A DNA stretch of 64,000 bases from Nitrospira sp. (GCA_016715825.1 JADJXO010000011.1:3185-67184), one strand, 5' to 3'. Shown: positions 43,378 through 53,285, counted from the stretch's first letter. Notes: a model not told the origin generated them from the sequence alone. Program-made: numbers and translations.

Positions 43378-44670
43378 TTACGGTCGTTCTCGATCGATGA
43401 CGACGGTAATATTTTCTGCCCCAGGCTTGACTGGCTGACTCATGCCTTCGAGGTCACCGCTTTCAGCCATGGCTCTTCCGGATTTCGAGAGGCGCGCGAC
43501 GATGACGACCGTGTCGATATCCGACAACTTGCGTGAGGGCATCGGGCTCGTGGAATCGTCGAGCCTGAATGTGAACGGTAAATCTTTGCTTGATGCACGC
43601 ACGATCGATACAGGCATCGGTGGGCCAGCAACATCTTTCGCAAACACGAACAACGTGTCAGGCAGAGCCCCCTTGCCGGAAAAATTTGGCCCTAGTACCA
43701 CCTTTCCCGTGATGGCCCGGGATGCGCCAGCCAGCTTCGCTGGCTTGGCAGGCTTGGCTTCTTCCATCGGCGGATTCGCGACCAACATGTTCATGCTGGG
43801 ACCACCACCGAGTCGCCGTTTGGCTTCGGCAATACTGGCCTTCAACTGATCGGATGATTCCTGATCGTCGGCTGGAAGATAGAGATGCGCCTCCTCCCAC
43901 TCCTTGGCGGCGCGTGCAAAATCTTTTCGGTTGTAAGCAATCGTCCCTGATAACATGAGCGCCTTCACGTTACGCGGATCGAGCTTCAGCGCCTGTTGAA
44001 TCAACTTCTCAGGCCTTCCGTCTAGTTTACGCCCCTGATGAACCCCGAGAGCGTCCGCAAAGTCAGCCAGGAGACTGGCATTACCAGGATCAAGCTTCGT
44101 CGCTCTCTCAAAAATTGGCACCGCATCGGCATATCGCTCCATCGCCATGTAGGACCGCGCCAATAGACCCCACCCTATCGGATCATTGGGGCTCTGCTCG
44201 AGCTTTGCTCTCAACTGCTCGATCAGCGCGTTGAGGCTGTCCGCCATTTGAGCATCTTCTCCGGCTCCCACCTGAGCCCCTGCGGAAGAGACCGCCGGGT
44301 GGGTCATCGCGGCTGGGTTGCCCAAGGTCCAATACAACACCCCACTGGCAGCTGGAATGATCATTCCCAACGAGAGCGCGACAACCTTGAGATTCAGCAG
44401 TCCTCCCGAGCTCGGGACAAGAACTTGTCCCGCGTCCGTCTCTTCCAACACCCGCCGCTCTAATTCGCCCCGCGCCGCTTGGTACTGCACGTCCGTCAAT
44501 AATCCAGCGGCACGATCTTGTTCGAGTTCGGCAAACTGTTGTCGATAGACCGACAACGTTTTCTCCTGTTCGACCGACACGGCCGAAGGGCGTTTCAACA
44601 GAGGCCTCAACAACAGCCCGATAATGAACACCGTCATGGCCGACGCGATCGACCAAAATGCCACGGTCAT
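43378..44670 (-). CDS. ccmI: CcmI, cytochrome c maturation TPR protein
   Basis: A 430-residue protein with two N-terminal membrane helices (A-F-W-S-I-A-S-A-M-T-V-F-I-I-G-L-L, and about residues 95-115), a cytoplasmic loop with a leucine-zipper-like helix, TPR repeats (about 145-285: W-G-L-L-A-R-S-Y-M-A-M-E-R-Y, F-A-R-A-A-K-E-W-E-E-A) and a C-terminal domain. CcmI presents apocytochromes to CcmH/CcmF. It overlaps ccmH by four bases at its start and is the last gene of the ccm operon, about 240 bases before haoA. Confidence 0.92.
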   Translation of the reverse strand: MTVAFWSIASAMTVFIIGLLLRPLLKRPSAVSVEQEKTLSVYRQQFAELEQDRAAGLLTDVQYQAARGELERRVLEETDAGQVLVPSSGGLLNLKVVALSLGMIIPAASGVLYWTLGNPAAMTHPAVSSAGAQVGAGEDAQMADSLNALIEQLRAKLEQSPNDPIGWGLLARSYMAMERYADAVPIFERATKLDPGNASLLADFADALGVHQGRKLDGRPEKLIQQALKLDPRNVKALMLSGTIAYNRKDFARAAKEWEEAHLYLPADDQESSDQLKASIAEAKRRLGGGPSMNMLVANPPMEEAKPAKPAKLAGASRAITGKVVLGPNFSGKGALPDTLFVFAKDVAGPPMPVSIVRASSKDLPFTFRLDDSTSPMPSRKLSDIDTVVIVARLSKSGRAMAESGDLEGMSQPVKPGAENITVVIDRERP

Positions 44671-45128
44671 GAGTGCTTGCCTCCCTCTGTCAAAAGTTGT
44701 TCGACCCGTCGGTGCTCTTCATCCGTGACAGGCGCGTCAACCACCTTTTGCGCACGGCGCCGCAACGTGATGACGAGTACCGTCGCACCCACCGCCAATA
44801 AGACAAATGGCCCCACCCAGAGCAGCGTCGTCGTTGCCTTGAGCGGCGGACGGTAGAGGACGAAATCGCCGTACCGCTCTACAAGAAAATCGACGATCTC
44901 CTGATCCGTCATATCCTTCACGATCATTTCTCGAACTTCTCGACGCAAGTCTTCAGCAAGCGGGGCATTCGAGTCGGCGAGCGTTTGATTTTGACAGACT
45001 AAGCAACGAAGCTCCACGGCAAGGTGCTTGAGCCGAGTCTCAACAGCAGGGTCGTCCCCCAAAGGTTGAGCCTCACCGGCCCAACCTGGCCCAGAGGCTA
45101 ATACGATGATGAATGCCAACCAGATCAT
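44667..45128 (-). CDS. ccmH: CcmH, apocytochrome reductase
   Basis: A 153-residue protein with signal-like N-terminus, the hallmark motif L-R-C-L-V-C-Q-N-Q near residue 41, and a C-terminal membrane helix (L-W-V-G-P-F-V-L-L-A-V-G-A). The two Cys reduce the heme-binding cysteines of apocytochromes. It overlaps both neighbours by four bases. Confidence 0.95.
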   Translation of the reverse strand: MIWLAFIIVLASGPGWAGEAQPLGDDPAVETRLKHLAVELRCLVCQNQTLADSNAPLAEDLRREVREMIVKDMTDQEIVDFLVERYGDFVLYRPPLKATTTLLWVGPFVLLAVGATVLVITLRRRAQKVVDAPVTDEEHRRVEQLLTEGGKHS

Positions 45129-45652
45129 TGCGATTCAAGTTGCTGCACAAGGGGAAGAATCTTCTTGGCTACGGTGTCTGGATCCAACGGACCGATTTGT
45201 TTATACCGAATCATTCCCTGTTTATCGATGACATAGGTTTCCGGAACTCCGTAGACCCCGTAGTTGATCCCGACTCGTCCTGCCTCATCCACACCGACCA
45301 CAGGATAGGGATTGCCCCATCGCTGCAACCAACCTACCGCTTCATCCCGTTGATCCTTATAATCTATTCCGTAGATCGGCACCTGCCCTGACTTGGCCAG
45401 TTCCATCAACACCGGGTGCTCGGTCTTACAGCCACTGCACCAGGAGGCCCAAAAATTGAGCAGCCAAACCTTGCCTTTGAGATCAGCTGGGGAGAATGTT
45501 TTCTCCGGCTCGTATAGTTGAGGCTGAGAGAATTCGGGAGCCGCTTTCCCGATCAAGGGAGAGGGAATTTCACGCGGATTGAGTGTGAGCCCGACACCCA
45601 AAAATCCGACGACCACGACAAAGATGGACAATGGTAACAGAAATCGATTCAT
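45125..45652 (-). CDS. ccmG: CcmG/DsbE thiol-disulfide oxidoreductase
   Basis: A 175-residue membrane-anchored thioredoxin-like protein. The active site is W-A-S-W-C-S-G-C-K near residue 72 (C-x-x-C), with the cis-proline loop G-V-P-E-T-Y-V-I-D. It supplies reducing power to CcmH and apocytochromes. It overlaps ccmF and ccmH by four bases each. Confidence 0.95.
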   Translation of the reverse strand: MNRFLLPLSIFVVVVGFLGVGLTLNPREIPSPLIGKAAPEFSQPQLYEPEKTFSPADLKGKVWLLNFWASWCSGCKTEHPVLMELAKSGQVPIYGIDYKDQRDEAVGWLQRWGNPYPVVGVDEAGRVGINYGVYGVPETYVIDKQGMIRYKQIGPLDPDTVAKKILPLVQQLESQ

Positions 45653-47643
45653 GCGACTTTTCGCCTAGCCGTTCGAGTGACTGGAGCAACCTCGGGCTCC
45701 TTCTCTTTCCTCCATGCGAGTCGATATCGACGATCGCTGATAGCCAAAACACCCCCTAGTGCCATAATGAAACACCCACCCCAAATCCAATCGACAAACG
45801 GTTTGTGATAGAGCCGCACGCTCCAAGCCCCCTCATCAAGCGGTTCTCCAAGCGAGACATAGAGGTCGCGCAGGAGCCCCGGATCGATCGCGGCTTCGGT
45901 CATCACCTGATTCTGGACAGTATATCGACGCTTTTCGGGATACAAGACCGTCGTATCACGGCCATCGCGACTGACGTGAAAGGTGCCGCGGGCGGCCGTA
46001 TAGTTGGGTCCGACCACGTCCTCGGTTCCGTCGAATCGGAACGTATAGCCTCCGATCATCGCCGTCTCTCCAACGTTCATGCGCACATCGCTTTCGGTTT
46101 CATACCCCTTCACCATCGTCACCCCGACGATAAACACCGCAACCCCGACGTGCGCGAGAAGCATTCCCCAGTAGGAACAAGAGATACCCCCCATGCGATC
46201 AGCAAGGCTATTGCCAGTCACATGAGAGAGCCGGTCGCGTAACGTGACCACGGCTGTCGTCACGATCCAGATCGCCAGCAGGAGCCCGAGGCTCAGCAAC
46301 GGAGTCCACTTGCCCATGACAAACGGAAGCACGAGTGCAGTAATCACGCTCACCCCAAAGGCCCACTTGAGCCGCTGTGCCAAATCAGGCAATTCGGCCT
46401 TCTTCCATTGGACCAAGGGACCAATCCCCATCAGAAAGATCGCGGGAGCCATCAAAGGGGCGAAGACGGAGTCGAAATACGGAGGGCCGACGGAGATCTT
46501 GCCGAGATCCAATGCATCTAAGAACAACGGATATAACGTTCCCAATAGGACCGACCCCATCGCCGCAATCAACAATACGTTGTTCGCGAGGAGCATACCC
46601 TCTCTCGACAGCATCGAAAAACTTCCCCCTAATCCGACACGCGGAGCCCGCCACGCATACAGTGCTAACGACCCCCCGATGACAATGGCCAAGAATGCCA
46701 GGATGAACGTACCCCGCTTTGGGTCGGTGGCGAAGGCGTGCACGGACGTCAACACACCGGATCGGACGAGAAACGTCCCGAGCAAACTTAAGGAAAAGGC
46801 CATGATGGCCAGCAACACCGTCCAGACCTTGAACCCGCCTCGTTTATCGGTCACGGCCAGCGAATGAACCAACGCCGTCCCAGCCAACCAGGGCATGAAT
46901 GACGCATTCTCTACCGGGTCCCAAAACCACCATCCCCCCCATCCCAACTCGTAGTAGGCCCAGCCACTTCCCATGGCAATACCGACGGTCAAAAAACACC
47001 AGGCCACAGTGGTCCACGGACGCGACCAACGAGCCCAAGCGGCATCAAGATTGCCTCCCAACAATGCGGCAATCGCAAATGCAAACGCGACCGAGAAGCC
47101 AACATAGCCCATATAGAGCATCGGGGGATGCACGACCATGCCGGGGTCCTGCAAGAGCGGATTAAGATCTCGTCCCTCAACTGCCGCAGGAATGAGTCGT
47201 TCAAACGGATTGGAGACGGTCAACATGAACAACAGAAACCCGACACTGACAAGGCCCATCACACCAAGAATGCGCGAGCGCATGGTTTCAGGAAGATGCT
47301 TCGAAAACAGCGTAACGGCGAACATCCACCAGGTCAGGATGAAGGTCCATAGAAGAAGCGATCCTTCGTGTGCGCCCCAGATCGCAGCGAGTCGATAATG
47401 CAGCGGGAGCTGCGAATTAGACGTGGCTGCGACATACAGCACGGAGAAATCTTTTTCGGCAAATGCGTACCCGAGACTACAAAATGCGATAAAGACCAAC
47501 AAGAATTGGGCACGCGCCGCAGGCCTGGCAATGGCCATCAGCGCTGAATTTCCGACCGCGGCACCATAGATGGGCAGGCTTCCCTGCACGATGGCCACGC
47601 AGAGTGCGAGAATCAATGCAAAGTGACCGATTTCTGGAATCAT
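45649..47643 (-). CDS. ccmF: CcmF, cytochrome c heme lyase
   Basis: A 664-residue protein with about 14 membrane helices. The tryptophan-rich heme-binding motif is [18 protein letters not shown] near residue 235. It joins heme from CcmE to apocytochromes. It overlaps ccmE and ccmG by four bases each. Length is typical of CcmF. Confidence 0.96.
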   Translation of the reverse strand: MIPEIGHFALILALCVAIVQGSLPIYGAAVGNSALMAIARPAARAQFLLVFIAFCSLGYAFAEKDFSVLYVAATSNSQLPLHYRLAAIWGAHEGSLLLWTFILTWWMFAVTLFSKHLPETMRSRILGVMGLVSVGFLLFMLTVSNPFERLIPAAVEGRDLNPLLQDPGMVVHPPMLYMGYVGFSVAFAFAIAALLGGNLDAAWARWSRPWTTVAWCFLTVGIAMGSGWAYYELGWGGWWFWDPVENASFMPWLAGTALVHSLAVTDKRGGFKVWTVLLAIMAFSLSLLGTFLVRSGVLTSVHAFATDPKRGTFILAFLAIVIGGSLALYAWRAPRVGLGGSFSMLSREGMLLANNVLLIAAMGSVLLGTLYPLFLDALDLGKISVGPPYFDSVFAPLMAPAIFLMGIGPLVQWKKAELPDLAQRLKWAFGVSVITALVLPFVMGKWTPLLSLGLLLAIWIVTTAVVTLRDRLSHVTGNSLADRMGGISCSYWGMLLAHVGVAVFIVGVTMVKGYETESDVRMNVGETAMIGGYTFRFDGTEDVVGPNYTAARGTFHVSRDGRDTTVLYPEKRRYTVQNQVMTEAAIDPGLLRDLYVSLGEPLDEGAWSVRLYHKPFVDWIWGGCFIMALGGVLAISDRRYRLAWRKEKEPEVAPVTRTARRKVA

Positions 47644-48125
47644 AGTGAATCTTTCTTGCTTTCTGGGACAACGAGCGTCTTGCTTTCTTGAGCACCGGAA
47701 GCCTTGGCCTTCGCCAGCGCCTCCGCCGCTTCAGGCGGCATGTAATTTTCATCGTGCTTAGCCAACACTTCGCTGGCAACAAACGTTCCGTCGACTCCCA
47801 ACTGCCCTTGCGCCACAGCGCCTTTTCCTTCCTTGAACAGGTCCGGGAGAATTCCCTTATAGGTCACCGGCACACCCTTTGCCGTATCCGTCACCACGAA
47901 GTGGACGGTCAGTCCGTCGCCATCGCGGACGAGGCTGCCGTCTTCGACCATGCCTCCGATCCGGAAACTTTGGCCTTTCGGAGCCTCGCCGTTCGCCACC
48001 ATGGTGGGTGTGAAAAAGAACACAAGATTCTTTTGAAATGCATTCAACACCAACATGGTTGCGACCCCCAAGGCGAGCAACCCTAACCCAATAAAAACAA
48101 AACGTTTATGCCGCGGTTTCATCAC
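47640..48125 (-). CDS. ccmE: CcmE, heme chaperone
   Basis: A 161-residue protein with one N-terminal helix and an OB-fold domain. The heme-carrying His is in H-D-E-N-Y-M-P-P near residue 128, which is the usual motif. F-R-I-G-G-M-V and F-V-V-T-D are typical. It carries heme from CcmC to CcmF. It overlaps ccmD by 20 bases and ccmF by four. Confidence 0.95.
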   Translation of the reverse strand: MMKPRHKRFVFIGLGLLALGVATMLVLNAFQKNLVFFFTPTMVANGEAPKGQSFRIGGMVEDGSLVRDGDGLTVHFVVTDTAKGVPVTYKGILPDLFKEGKGAVAQGQLGVDGTFVASEVLAKHDENYMPPEAAEALAKAKASGAQESKTLVVPESKKDSL

Positions 48126-48291
48126 TGCCTCCTAGCAACATCGCACGATGTTCGGCACGAGCCGCCGCCCGTCGACGCCACAAAGCCAGTACTTCCCACA
48201 AGAGACACAGTGCCGTGACGACATACGAGGTCCAGACATAGACTCCATACCCGCCCATCGCAAAAAATTCCGACGCGCTCCCCCACTGCAT
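48106..48291 (-). CDS. ccmD: CcmD, small membrane protein
   Basis: A 61-residue protein with one membrane helix and a basic C-terminal tail ([10 protein letters not shown]). The start at 48291 ([16 protein letters not shown]) fits CcmD, which helps release heme-loaded CcmE from CcmABC. The start overlaps the last base of the ccmC stop. Confidence 0.85.
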   Translation of the reverse strand: MQWGSASEFFAMGGYGVYVWTSYVVTALCLLWEVLALWRRRAAARAEHRAMLLGGSDETAA

Positions 48292-49052
48292 CAGCGAGCC
48301 TCCGCTACCTTCCGAATCGCGACCGGCTTTTCTTCCCATGCCGGCAACGATTCCCGTTCAGCCATTATACATCGCACCCGAGCGAGAATGACGGCTATGC
48401 TATACATCCAAAATGCCAGAGTCATGAGCAGCATAGCGATGAGCATGGTTGCCGCCATTTTCGACCCTGTCGACATGCTGACGGATGCACCTTGGTGCAA
48501 CGTATTCCACCATTGCACTGAAAAATAGATGATCGGAACGTTGACGACACCGACCAAGGCGAAGACCGCACTCGACCGATCAGCCCGACGCACATCGTCG
48601 ATCGAGGTCCGCAGGAGCATCACCCCTGCATACTGAAACAGTAAGATCAGCTCAGATGTCAGCCTGGCATCCCACACCCACCAGGCCCCCCAGGTCGGCT
48701 TTCCCCACATGGCTCCCGTTAACAGGGCCAGAAAGGTAAACATCGCGCCCGTAGGGGCGATGGCTTGAGCCATCATAAAAGAAGGCCGGACATTGAGCCC
48801 CAACCCGATACCAGCCCAGACCGCCATCACCACGTACAAGAACATCGACATCCAGGCGGCTGGAACATGGATAAAGATGATTCGATACGATTCACCTTGC
48901 TGAAAATCTGTGGGGGCGACGAAAAATCCCATGTAGAGCCCCACCCCCATCAGAGCCACAGCCACCACAGAAAACCAGGGAATGAGTCGTCCGGCTAGGG
49001 GATAGAGAGCCTGGGGAGAGGAATATTTGGCCCAATTGATACCAGTGCTCAT
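48291..49052 (-). CDS. ccmC: CcmC, heme-handling membrane protein
   Basis: A 253-residue membrane protein with six helices. The heme-handling motif is W-G-A-W-W-V-W-D-A-R-L-T-S near residue 130, with paired His in I-I-F-I-H-V-P-A and the periplasmic H-Q-G. It loads heme onto CcmE. It is nine bases after ccmB. Confidence 0.96.
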   Translation of the reverse strand: MSTGINWAKYSSPQALYPLAGRLIPWFSVVAVALMGVGLYMGFFVAPTDFQQGESYRIIFIHVPAAWMSMFLYVVMAVWAGIGLGLNVRPSFMMAQAIAPTGAMFTFLALLTGAMWGKPTWGAWWVWDARLTSELILLFQYAGVMLLRTSIDDVRRADRSSAVFALVGVVNVPIIYFSVQWWNTLHQGASVSMSTGSKMAATMLIAMLLMTLAFWMYSIAVILARVRCIMAERESLPAWEEKPVAIRKVAEAR

Positions 49053-49061
49053 GAAACTGTT

Positions 49062-49745
49062 TTACTCCAACGCGATACGCAACGCGACCGCCGTGGCCCA
49101 CGGTGCGAGAAAGAGAGACAATACCAGGCAGGCCCCGAGTAGTGACAAGTTTGCTTCTCCGCCGATCCCGGCCATGCTGCTGGTCACGGCGCCGGCCCCA
49201 AAAATCAAGACTGGAACATAGAGTGGAAGCACCAGGAGGGCAACCAGTAGACCACTCCCACGAACGCCAAGGACTAACGCGGCGCCGATCGCACCAATCA
49301 TACTCAACGTCGGCGTCCCAAGCAAGAGCGACATCACGAGCACTCCCAGCGATTCTCCGCTCAAACCAAATTGAAGGCCGAGCAACGGCGACAATAAGAC
49401 GATCGGGAGTCCGGAGATGACCCAGTGCGCAAACACTTTCCCGACCACCAAGAACGCCAACGGTTGGGGGACCAGGACCATCTGTTCCAACGTACCGTCC
49501 CCATAGTCAGCCGTAAACACCCGCGCTAAGGACAACAGGCAGGCCAGTAACGCCGCGACCCAGAGTACTCCGGGGCCGATCGTCCGCAGGACCGCCGGTT
49601 CCGGCCCAACACCTAAAGGAAAGAGGCTGACCACAATGACTAAAAAGAAGACCGACATCGCAGCGTCCGATCGACGGCGCATAGCCAACAACAGATCCCG
49701 CCGGACGATTCCGCCGATGGCACCCCACATGCTGGAACGACTCAT
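49062..49745 (-). CDS. ccmB: CcmB, ABC permease of heme maturation complex
   Basis: A 227-residue membrane protein with six helices; family patterns R-R-D-L-L-L-A-M-R-R-R, F-T-A-D-Y-G-D-G-T-L-E-Q-M and G-T-P-T-L-S-M-I-G-A-I-G-A-A-L. The start at 49745 overlaps the ccmA stop (ATGA); the open frame upstream is inside ccmA. It forms the release complex with CcmA, CcmC and CcmD. Confidence 0.95.
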   Translation of the reverse strand: MSRSSMWGAIGGIVRRDLLLAMRRRSDAAMSVFFLVIVVSLFPLGVGPEPAVLRTIGPGVLWVAALLACLLSLARVFTADYGDGTLEQMVLVPQPLAFLVVGKVFAHWVISGLPIVLLSPLLGLQFGLSGESLGVLVMSLLLGTPTLSMIGAIGAALVLGVRGSGLLVALLVLPLYVPVLIFGAGAVTSSMAGIGGEANLSLLGACLVLSLFLAPWATAVALRIALE

Positions 49746-50362
49746 CCAGTCAGCCTCAGCCGTTGTAACCGGTCTGCTGGAAGACCCACCTCCTGATGCG
49801 TGACCAGGACTCCGAGTCCACCCCGCTGCAAATGCGCGTGAAGACGTTGTGTTACGATGCCTGTCGAGGCCGCATCCAGCGATGTGAAGGGTTCGTCCAG
49901 CAGCCATAACGGTCTCGTGGAAAGCCAAAGACGCGCCAAGGCAACCCGGCGCTTCTGCCCCTGCGACAACACTTTTGACGGGAGCCGATGAATGGGGCGT
50001 TTGAGACCGATCGCTTCCAAGGCTGTTTGCGCCTCGGTTTGCGAGCAGACTTCACCGGCTAGCGCCATGGCACTCATCAGATTTTCCAGCGGCGTGAGAT
50101 CGTCCTTAATCCCATTGAGATGCCCGATATAGGTCAATTGCCCGGAGTATAGTTCCTTGAGTTGCTGAATGTCCTCGCCCTCCCAGAGTACCGAACCGTC
50201 TTCCGGCGGCAAAAGGCTGGAAAAGATGCGCAGCAGACTGGTTTTCCCGCTGCCGTTCTCTCCGACGATGGCCAGAAGCGTTCCTGGCTCGACTTTGACA
50301 GTGAGATCGGAAAATAGGCGACGTTCCCCACGTCGGCAACTGAGTGTGACCGCTTGCAACAT
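49742..50362 (-). CDS. ccmA: CcmA, ABC ATPase of heme maturation complex
   Basis: A 206-residue ATPase. Walker A is G-E-N-G-S-G-K-T-S near residue 35, signature L-S-Q-G-Q-K-R-R, Walker B L-W-L-L-D-E-P and H-loop V-T-H-Q. It is the first gene of a nine-gene operon (ccmABCDEFGHI) with overlapping ends. Having the whole system I set next to hao fits the large demand for c-type heme attachment (16 hemes in HaoA, c554 and cM552). Confidence 0.95.
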   Translation of the reverse strand: MLQAVTLSCRRGERRLFSDLTVKVEPGTLLAIVGENGSGKTSLLRIFSSLLPPEDGSVLWEGEDIQQLKELYSGQLTYIGHLNGIKDDLTPLENLMSAMALAGEVCSQTEAQTALEAIGLKRPIHRLPSKVLSQGQKRRVALARLWLSTRPLWLLDEPFTSLDAASTGIVTQRLHAHLQRGGLGVLVTHQEVGLPADRLQRLRLTG

Positions 50363-50609
50363 AATGGACTACTCCAACAGGGCGGGTCGAGAGTAAGGGA
50401 ACAAGGTGCTGAAAAACAAGGGGCGAAGAACATGGATGGGGCGATGACTATTCGTCCAGCTCCCTCCGAAAACCATCTTGCTCTTAAGACAATCCTACTG
50501 TTAAGTAATGCCTACTCTCATGGTGTTTCGGCAGGCCGTTCCGATATCCAGGTTGAAAGACAACTCTGATCTCTCACGCTGAAATCTATAGCCTTCAAGG
50601 AGCAGAATT

Positions 50610-51161
50610 ATGAGTGATCTCGTCTGTATTGCATTCAAAGACTCGAGTACGGCTGATCGGGTGCTGAACGAACTTCGAGCAATGGAAACTGAGTACATCC
50701 TGGATCTAGAGGACGCGGTCATCGTCGTTCGTGATATGGACGGCAAAGTCCATTTGAAACAGTGCGTCGATGTCTTCGGAGGAGCCACAACTCAGGGCGT
50801 GGCGCTCGGCGTATTGTGGGGAGGATTGATGGGACTTTTGTTTATGAATCCCCTGGCGGGTCTACTGGGCAGCCTCGCGGGTGGTGCGGGTGGCGGGGCT
50901 ATCACCGTCGCCGCCAGTGAGTTCGGCCTCCTCAGTGATTATGGGATCCCGGACAATTTTATTCGATCCTTGGGGAGTACCATCGGACGAGGGGCCTCTG
51001 CGATCTTTCTCCTCATTCGCAGCGCTGATCAAGAGAAGGTACTGAGCAGGGTGTCACAGCACGAGGGAACGATTCTCAAGACCTCACTCAGTCCCGAACA
51101 GGAGGACAAACTACGATCGGCTCTCACCCGACAGCACGAGCAAACGACGAGCAAGAAATAG
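50610..51161 (+). CDS. DUF1269 family membrane protein
   Basis: A 183-residue protein with a Gly-rich hydrophobic hairpin (about residues 68-105) inside a soluble ferredoxin-like fold: N-terminal L-V-C-I-A-F-K-D-S-S-T-A-D-R-V, D-A-V-I-V-V-R-D, and C-terminal S-A-I-F-L-L-I-R. This is the DUF1269 pattern; function is unknown. AAGGAG precedes the ATG. It is divergent from ccmA across about 250 bases. Confidence 0.8.
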   Translation: MSDLVCIAFKDSSTADRVLNELRAMETEYILDLEDAVIVVRDMDGKVHLKQCVDVFGGATTQGVALGVLWGGLMGLLFMNPLAGLLGSLAGGAGGGAITVAASEFGLLSDYGIPDNFIRSLGSTIGRGASAIFLLIRSADQEKVLSRVSQHEGTILKTSLSPEQEDKLRSALTRQHEQTTSKK

Positions 51162-51307
51162 ACTGGTCGGTTGTCTAACCATGCTCAGTGCGCAAAGATA
51201 AAGCTTTATCGCCTCCGTTAGGGGAGAGACCCTACCTGTTGACTTAATGGGAAAAGTGCTGTCGCCTCTTAGCGGTAGTTGAGCACCATAGCTGACCGCG
51301 ATCGACT

Positions 51308-51343
51308 GGGAGACCCCCTCTACGAGCGTAGTGGGGGTCTCCC
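51308..51343. terminator. Strong hairpin between convergent genes
   Basis: GGGAGACCCCC and GGGGGTCTCCC pair perfectly, and the inner CTACG/CGTAG extends the stem to about 17 pairs with one mismatch. It lies between the DUF1269 gene (plus) and the CZB gene (minus) and probably serves both. Confidence 0.7.
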
Positions 51344-51357
51344 TATTCAGTTCTTCA

Positions 51358-51732
51358 TCAGGCCGCTTTGGCCGCTTTCCTCTTCCACTCCACCATTTTC
51401 GCAGTCAGTCGAGAGGAAGCGGCGGTGTACTCACCGTGCAATCCGACCGATGCCTCAGCGCCAGCTTTGTCCCCAACCTGCACTTTGGTCACTACCTCGG
51501 CAGCAGCTTTGTGGAAGGCCTTGTGCAAGTCTAGAACTTCTTTATAGTGCGGGTCAGACGCCGCTGAGCTTCCGGAGAGGCCATAGAGCCACTTGCCGAA
51601 TTCACATCGATTGTCGACACTGACGTCTGCAGGATTCAGTGACAATGTCCCCGCGATATTTTGCCTGAGTTTCGTTTTCCAGAGACCATGGGCTCCAACA
51701 GCCTTGTCGATCTGCTCAGCGATGTTTGACAT
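51358..51732 (-). CDS. Stand-alone CZB (chemoreceptor zinc-binding) domain protein
   Basis: A 124-residue helical protein. The start at 51732 follows GAGGGAG; the frame upstream overlaps another gene. The CZB pattern is visible: A-V-G-A-H-G-L-W-K-T-K-L, D-N-R-C-E-F-G-K-W-L-Y, H-K-A-F-H-K-A-A-A-E-V and a final L-H-G-E-Y-T-A-A. His and Cys of these motifs bind zinc. CZB domains usually sit at the end of chemoreceptors or diguanylate cyclases; a solo form suggests a zinc or redox sensor acting on another protein. Confidence 0.8.
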   Translation of the reverse strand: MSNIAEQIDKAVGAHGLWKTKLRQNIAGTLSLNPADVSVDNRCEFGKWLYGLSGSSAASDPHYKEVLDLHKAFHKAAAEVVTKVQVGDKAGAEASVGLHGEYTAASSRLTAKMVEWKRKAAKAA

Positions 51733-51845
51733 GCTCCCTCCTCTGCAAAAGATAAAGTAGCCCGCAACCTCATTATCGGCTAAACGAATAGAAACCTTGA
51801 TAGAGGCTATGGAATTGCCAGCCTGCATATCGAGAGAGGATCCAG

Positions 51846-52205
51846 CTAGTGAGGTCGCTTGGTCAGTGCTTTGTAGCGTTCCCAGACGTGTGCGAGGGAA
51901 CTGATGCGGGCAGGGTTCTCGAATTCGCCTTCCTCTAGACTCGAGGTCGCAGTACACGCCAGCATTCCGAAGAACCAGGCAACAATGCCGCACACCGGAA
52001 TGCCGATCATGATCAACAACATGCCCGGTCCGTCGCTGGTCCAATGCGCTTTATGACCGACAGCCATGAGCCCAAAAGCTGCTGCAGCAGCAACCAACGC
52101 AATGACTACGGCAAGACCTCGTGCGAGATACCGGAGGACCCTGCTTCCTGAGGCGAGGGCCCACATGAACGCGACAAGGAGGACAGCCCATACGATAATA
52201 CTCAT
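51846..52205 (-). CDS. Small membrane protein of unknown function
   Basis: A 119-residue protein with three hydrophobic helices (about 2-18, 26-46, 58-80) and a soluble tail ending S-S-L-A-H-V-W-E-R-Y-K-A-L. AGGGAG precedes the ATG at 52205. It lies upstream of the CZB gene on the same strand with a gap of 113 bases. No family recognised. Confidence 0.6.
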   Translation of the reverse strand: MSIIVWAVLLVAFMWALASGSRVLRYLARGLAVVIALVAAAAAFGLMAVGHKAHWTSDGPGMLLIMIGIPVCGIVAWFFGMLACTATSSLEEGEFENPARISSLAHVWERYKALTKRPH

Positions 52206-52420
52206 CTCGAGTACTCCCTGAAACAGGACCTCCCTCCACCCTATCCCGAAGGACCCCATTTTCGAAGGGAAATACCAAATCAGGGCTGCTCATTCTTCAA
52301 CCCAAACGGCCTCCTCCTGATTCCATTCAGTCGGTATGCGTCTACTCAGCCGTTATGCTAGAGTGGGAAAATTGTGGGTTGCTTCCCGGCAATACGACAT
52401 AAGGAAATGTGGGGTGGATA

Positions 52421-52879
52421 ATGAAACATTTGGCGTCCTCTATGGGTCTGCTCGCTGGCCTGCTCTGTGGAGTCTCGCTGGTGCAGGCAGAAGGCCTGTT
52501 CGACAAGATGCTGGATCGGGCCATCGATAGTGCTGAGAGAAAGACGCAGAATCGGATCAACCAGCGAATCGATCAAACGATCGATAAAGGTCTGAACAAG
52601 ACAGAAGAAACCATGCATTGCGTCGCGACCGACCAAGAGTGCTTCAAAAGAGCAAAAGAAGAAGGGAAGCAAGTGTCCGTCGTCAGTGCCCCTTCGAGTT
52701 CCGATTCCGTGAAATGTGCAGTGACCGACACCAGCTGTCTCAAGCAGGCCAAAACACAGGGCAAGAAAGTTGAGATTGTAGACGAAGCAGACCTCGATAC
52801 CCTCCGCTGCTCCGTGTCCGATGGAGCTTGTCTGACGCGAGCAAAGTCTTTAGGGAAAAAGGTCGAAATCGTTGATTGA
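52421..52879 (+). CDS. Exported protein with three Cys-pair repeats
   Basis: A 152-residue protein with a signal peptide (cleavage near V-Q-A-E), a helical segment (A-E-R-K-T-Q-N-R-I-N-Q-R-I) and three repeats of about 24 residues: H-C-V-A-T-D-Q-E-C-F-K-R-A-K-E-E-G-K, K-C-A-V-T-D-T-S-C-L-K-Q-A-K-T-Q-G-K, R-C-S-V-S-D-G-A-C-L-T-R-A-K-S-L-G-K. The two Cys in each are six residues apart and could form a disulfide or a metal site. No known family; the repeat is interesting in its own right. Confidence 0.7.
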   Translation: MKHLASSMGLLAGLLCGVSLVQAEGLFDKMLDRAIDSAERKTQNRINQRIDQTIDKGLNKTEETMHCVATDQECFKRAKEEGKQVSVVSAPSSSDSVKCAVTDTSCLKQAKTQGKKVEIVDEADLDTLRCSVSDGACLTRAKSLGKKVEIVD

Positions 52880-52914
52880 TAGATATCACCAACATTCCGA
52901 AGAGGCTCGTTGCC

Positions 52915-53214
52915 TTACCGCCTCGCCTTTCGTGAGCCTTTGGGACGAGGGTCAGCCGCAAGCACCTCGTGGGCTTTTGCAAGCGCATCCCGTAATGCGA
53001 CGAGGTTCTTTCCTGGCGTGCTGACTTTCGGTTGCTCCTTCAGGAACCGAACTGCCGCACGAACCAATGCCTGCAGCGTCTCTTTCATATTTCCCGCGTC
53101 AACCTCGTGCCCCAACGCCGCTGCACGAGCCATGGCCAATCGTCGGCGTGGTCCCATGTACGGTTCCGGAGCAATCGGATTGTCTTTTTCAAGCTCGGGC
53201 CGTCTGAATATCAT
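52915..53214 (-). CDS. Small conserved-looking hypothetical protein
   Basis: A 99-residue soluble, basic, helical protein (M-A-R-A-A-A-L-G-H-E-V, L-Q-A-L-V-R-A-A-V-R-F-L-K-E, A-L-R-D-A-L-A-K-A-H-E-V). No recognised domain and no strong ribosome binding site. It is convergent with the Cys-repeat gene. Confidence 0.45.
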   Translation of the reverse strand: MIFRRPELEKDNPIAPEPYMGPRRRLAMARAAALGHEVDAGNMKETLQALVRAAVRFLKEQPKVSTPGKNLVALRDALAKAHEVLAADPRPKGSRKARR

Positions 53215-53285
53215 TCTCCCCCTTCATGGCCGCACCCACAAGACCATCGGCCTATAGATTTGCTGCACATCTTCCCACCAAGTCT

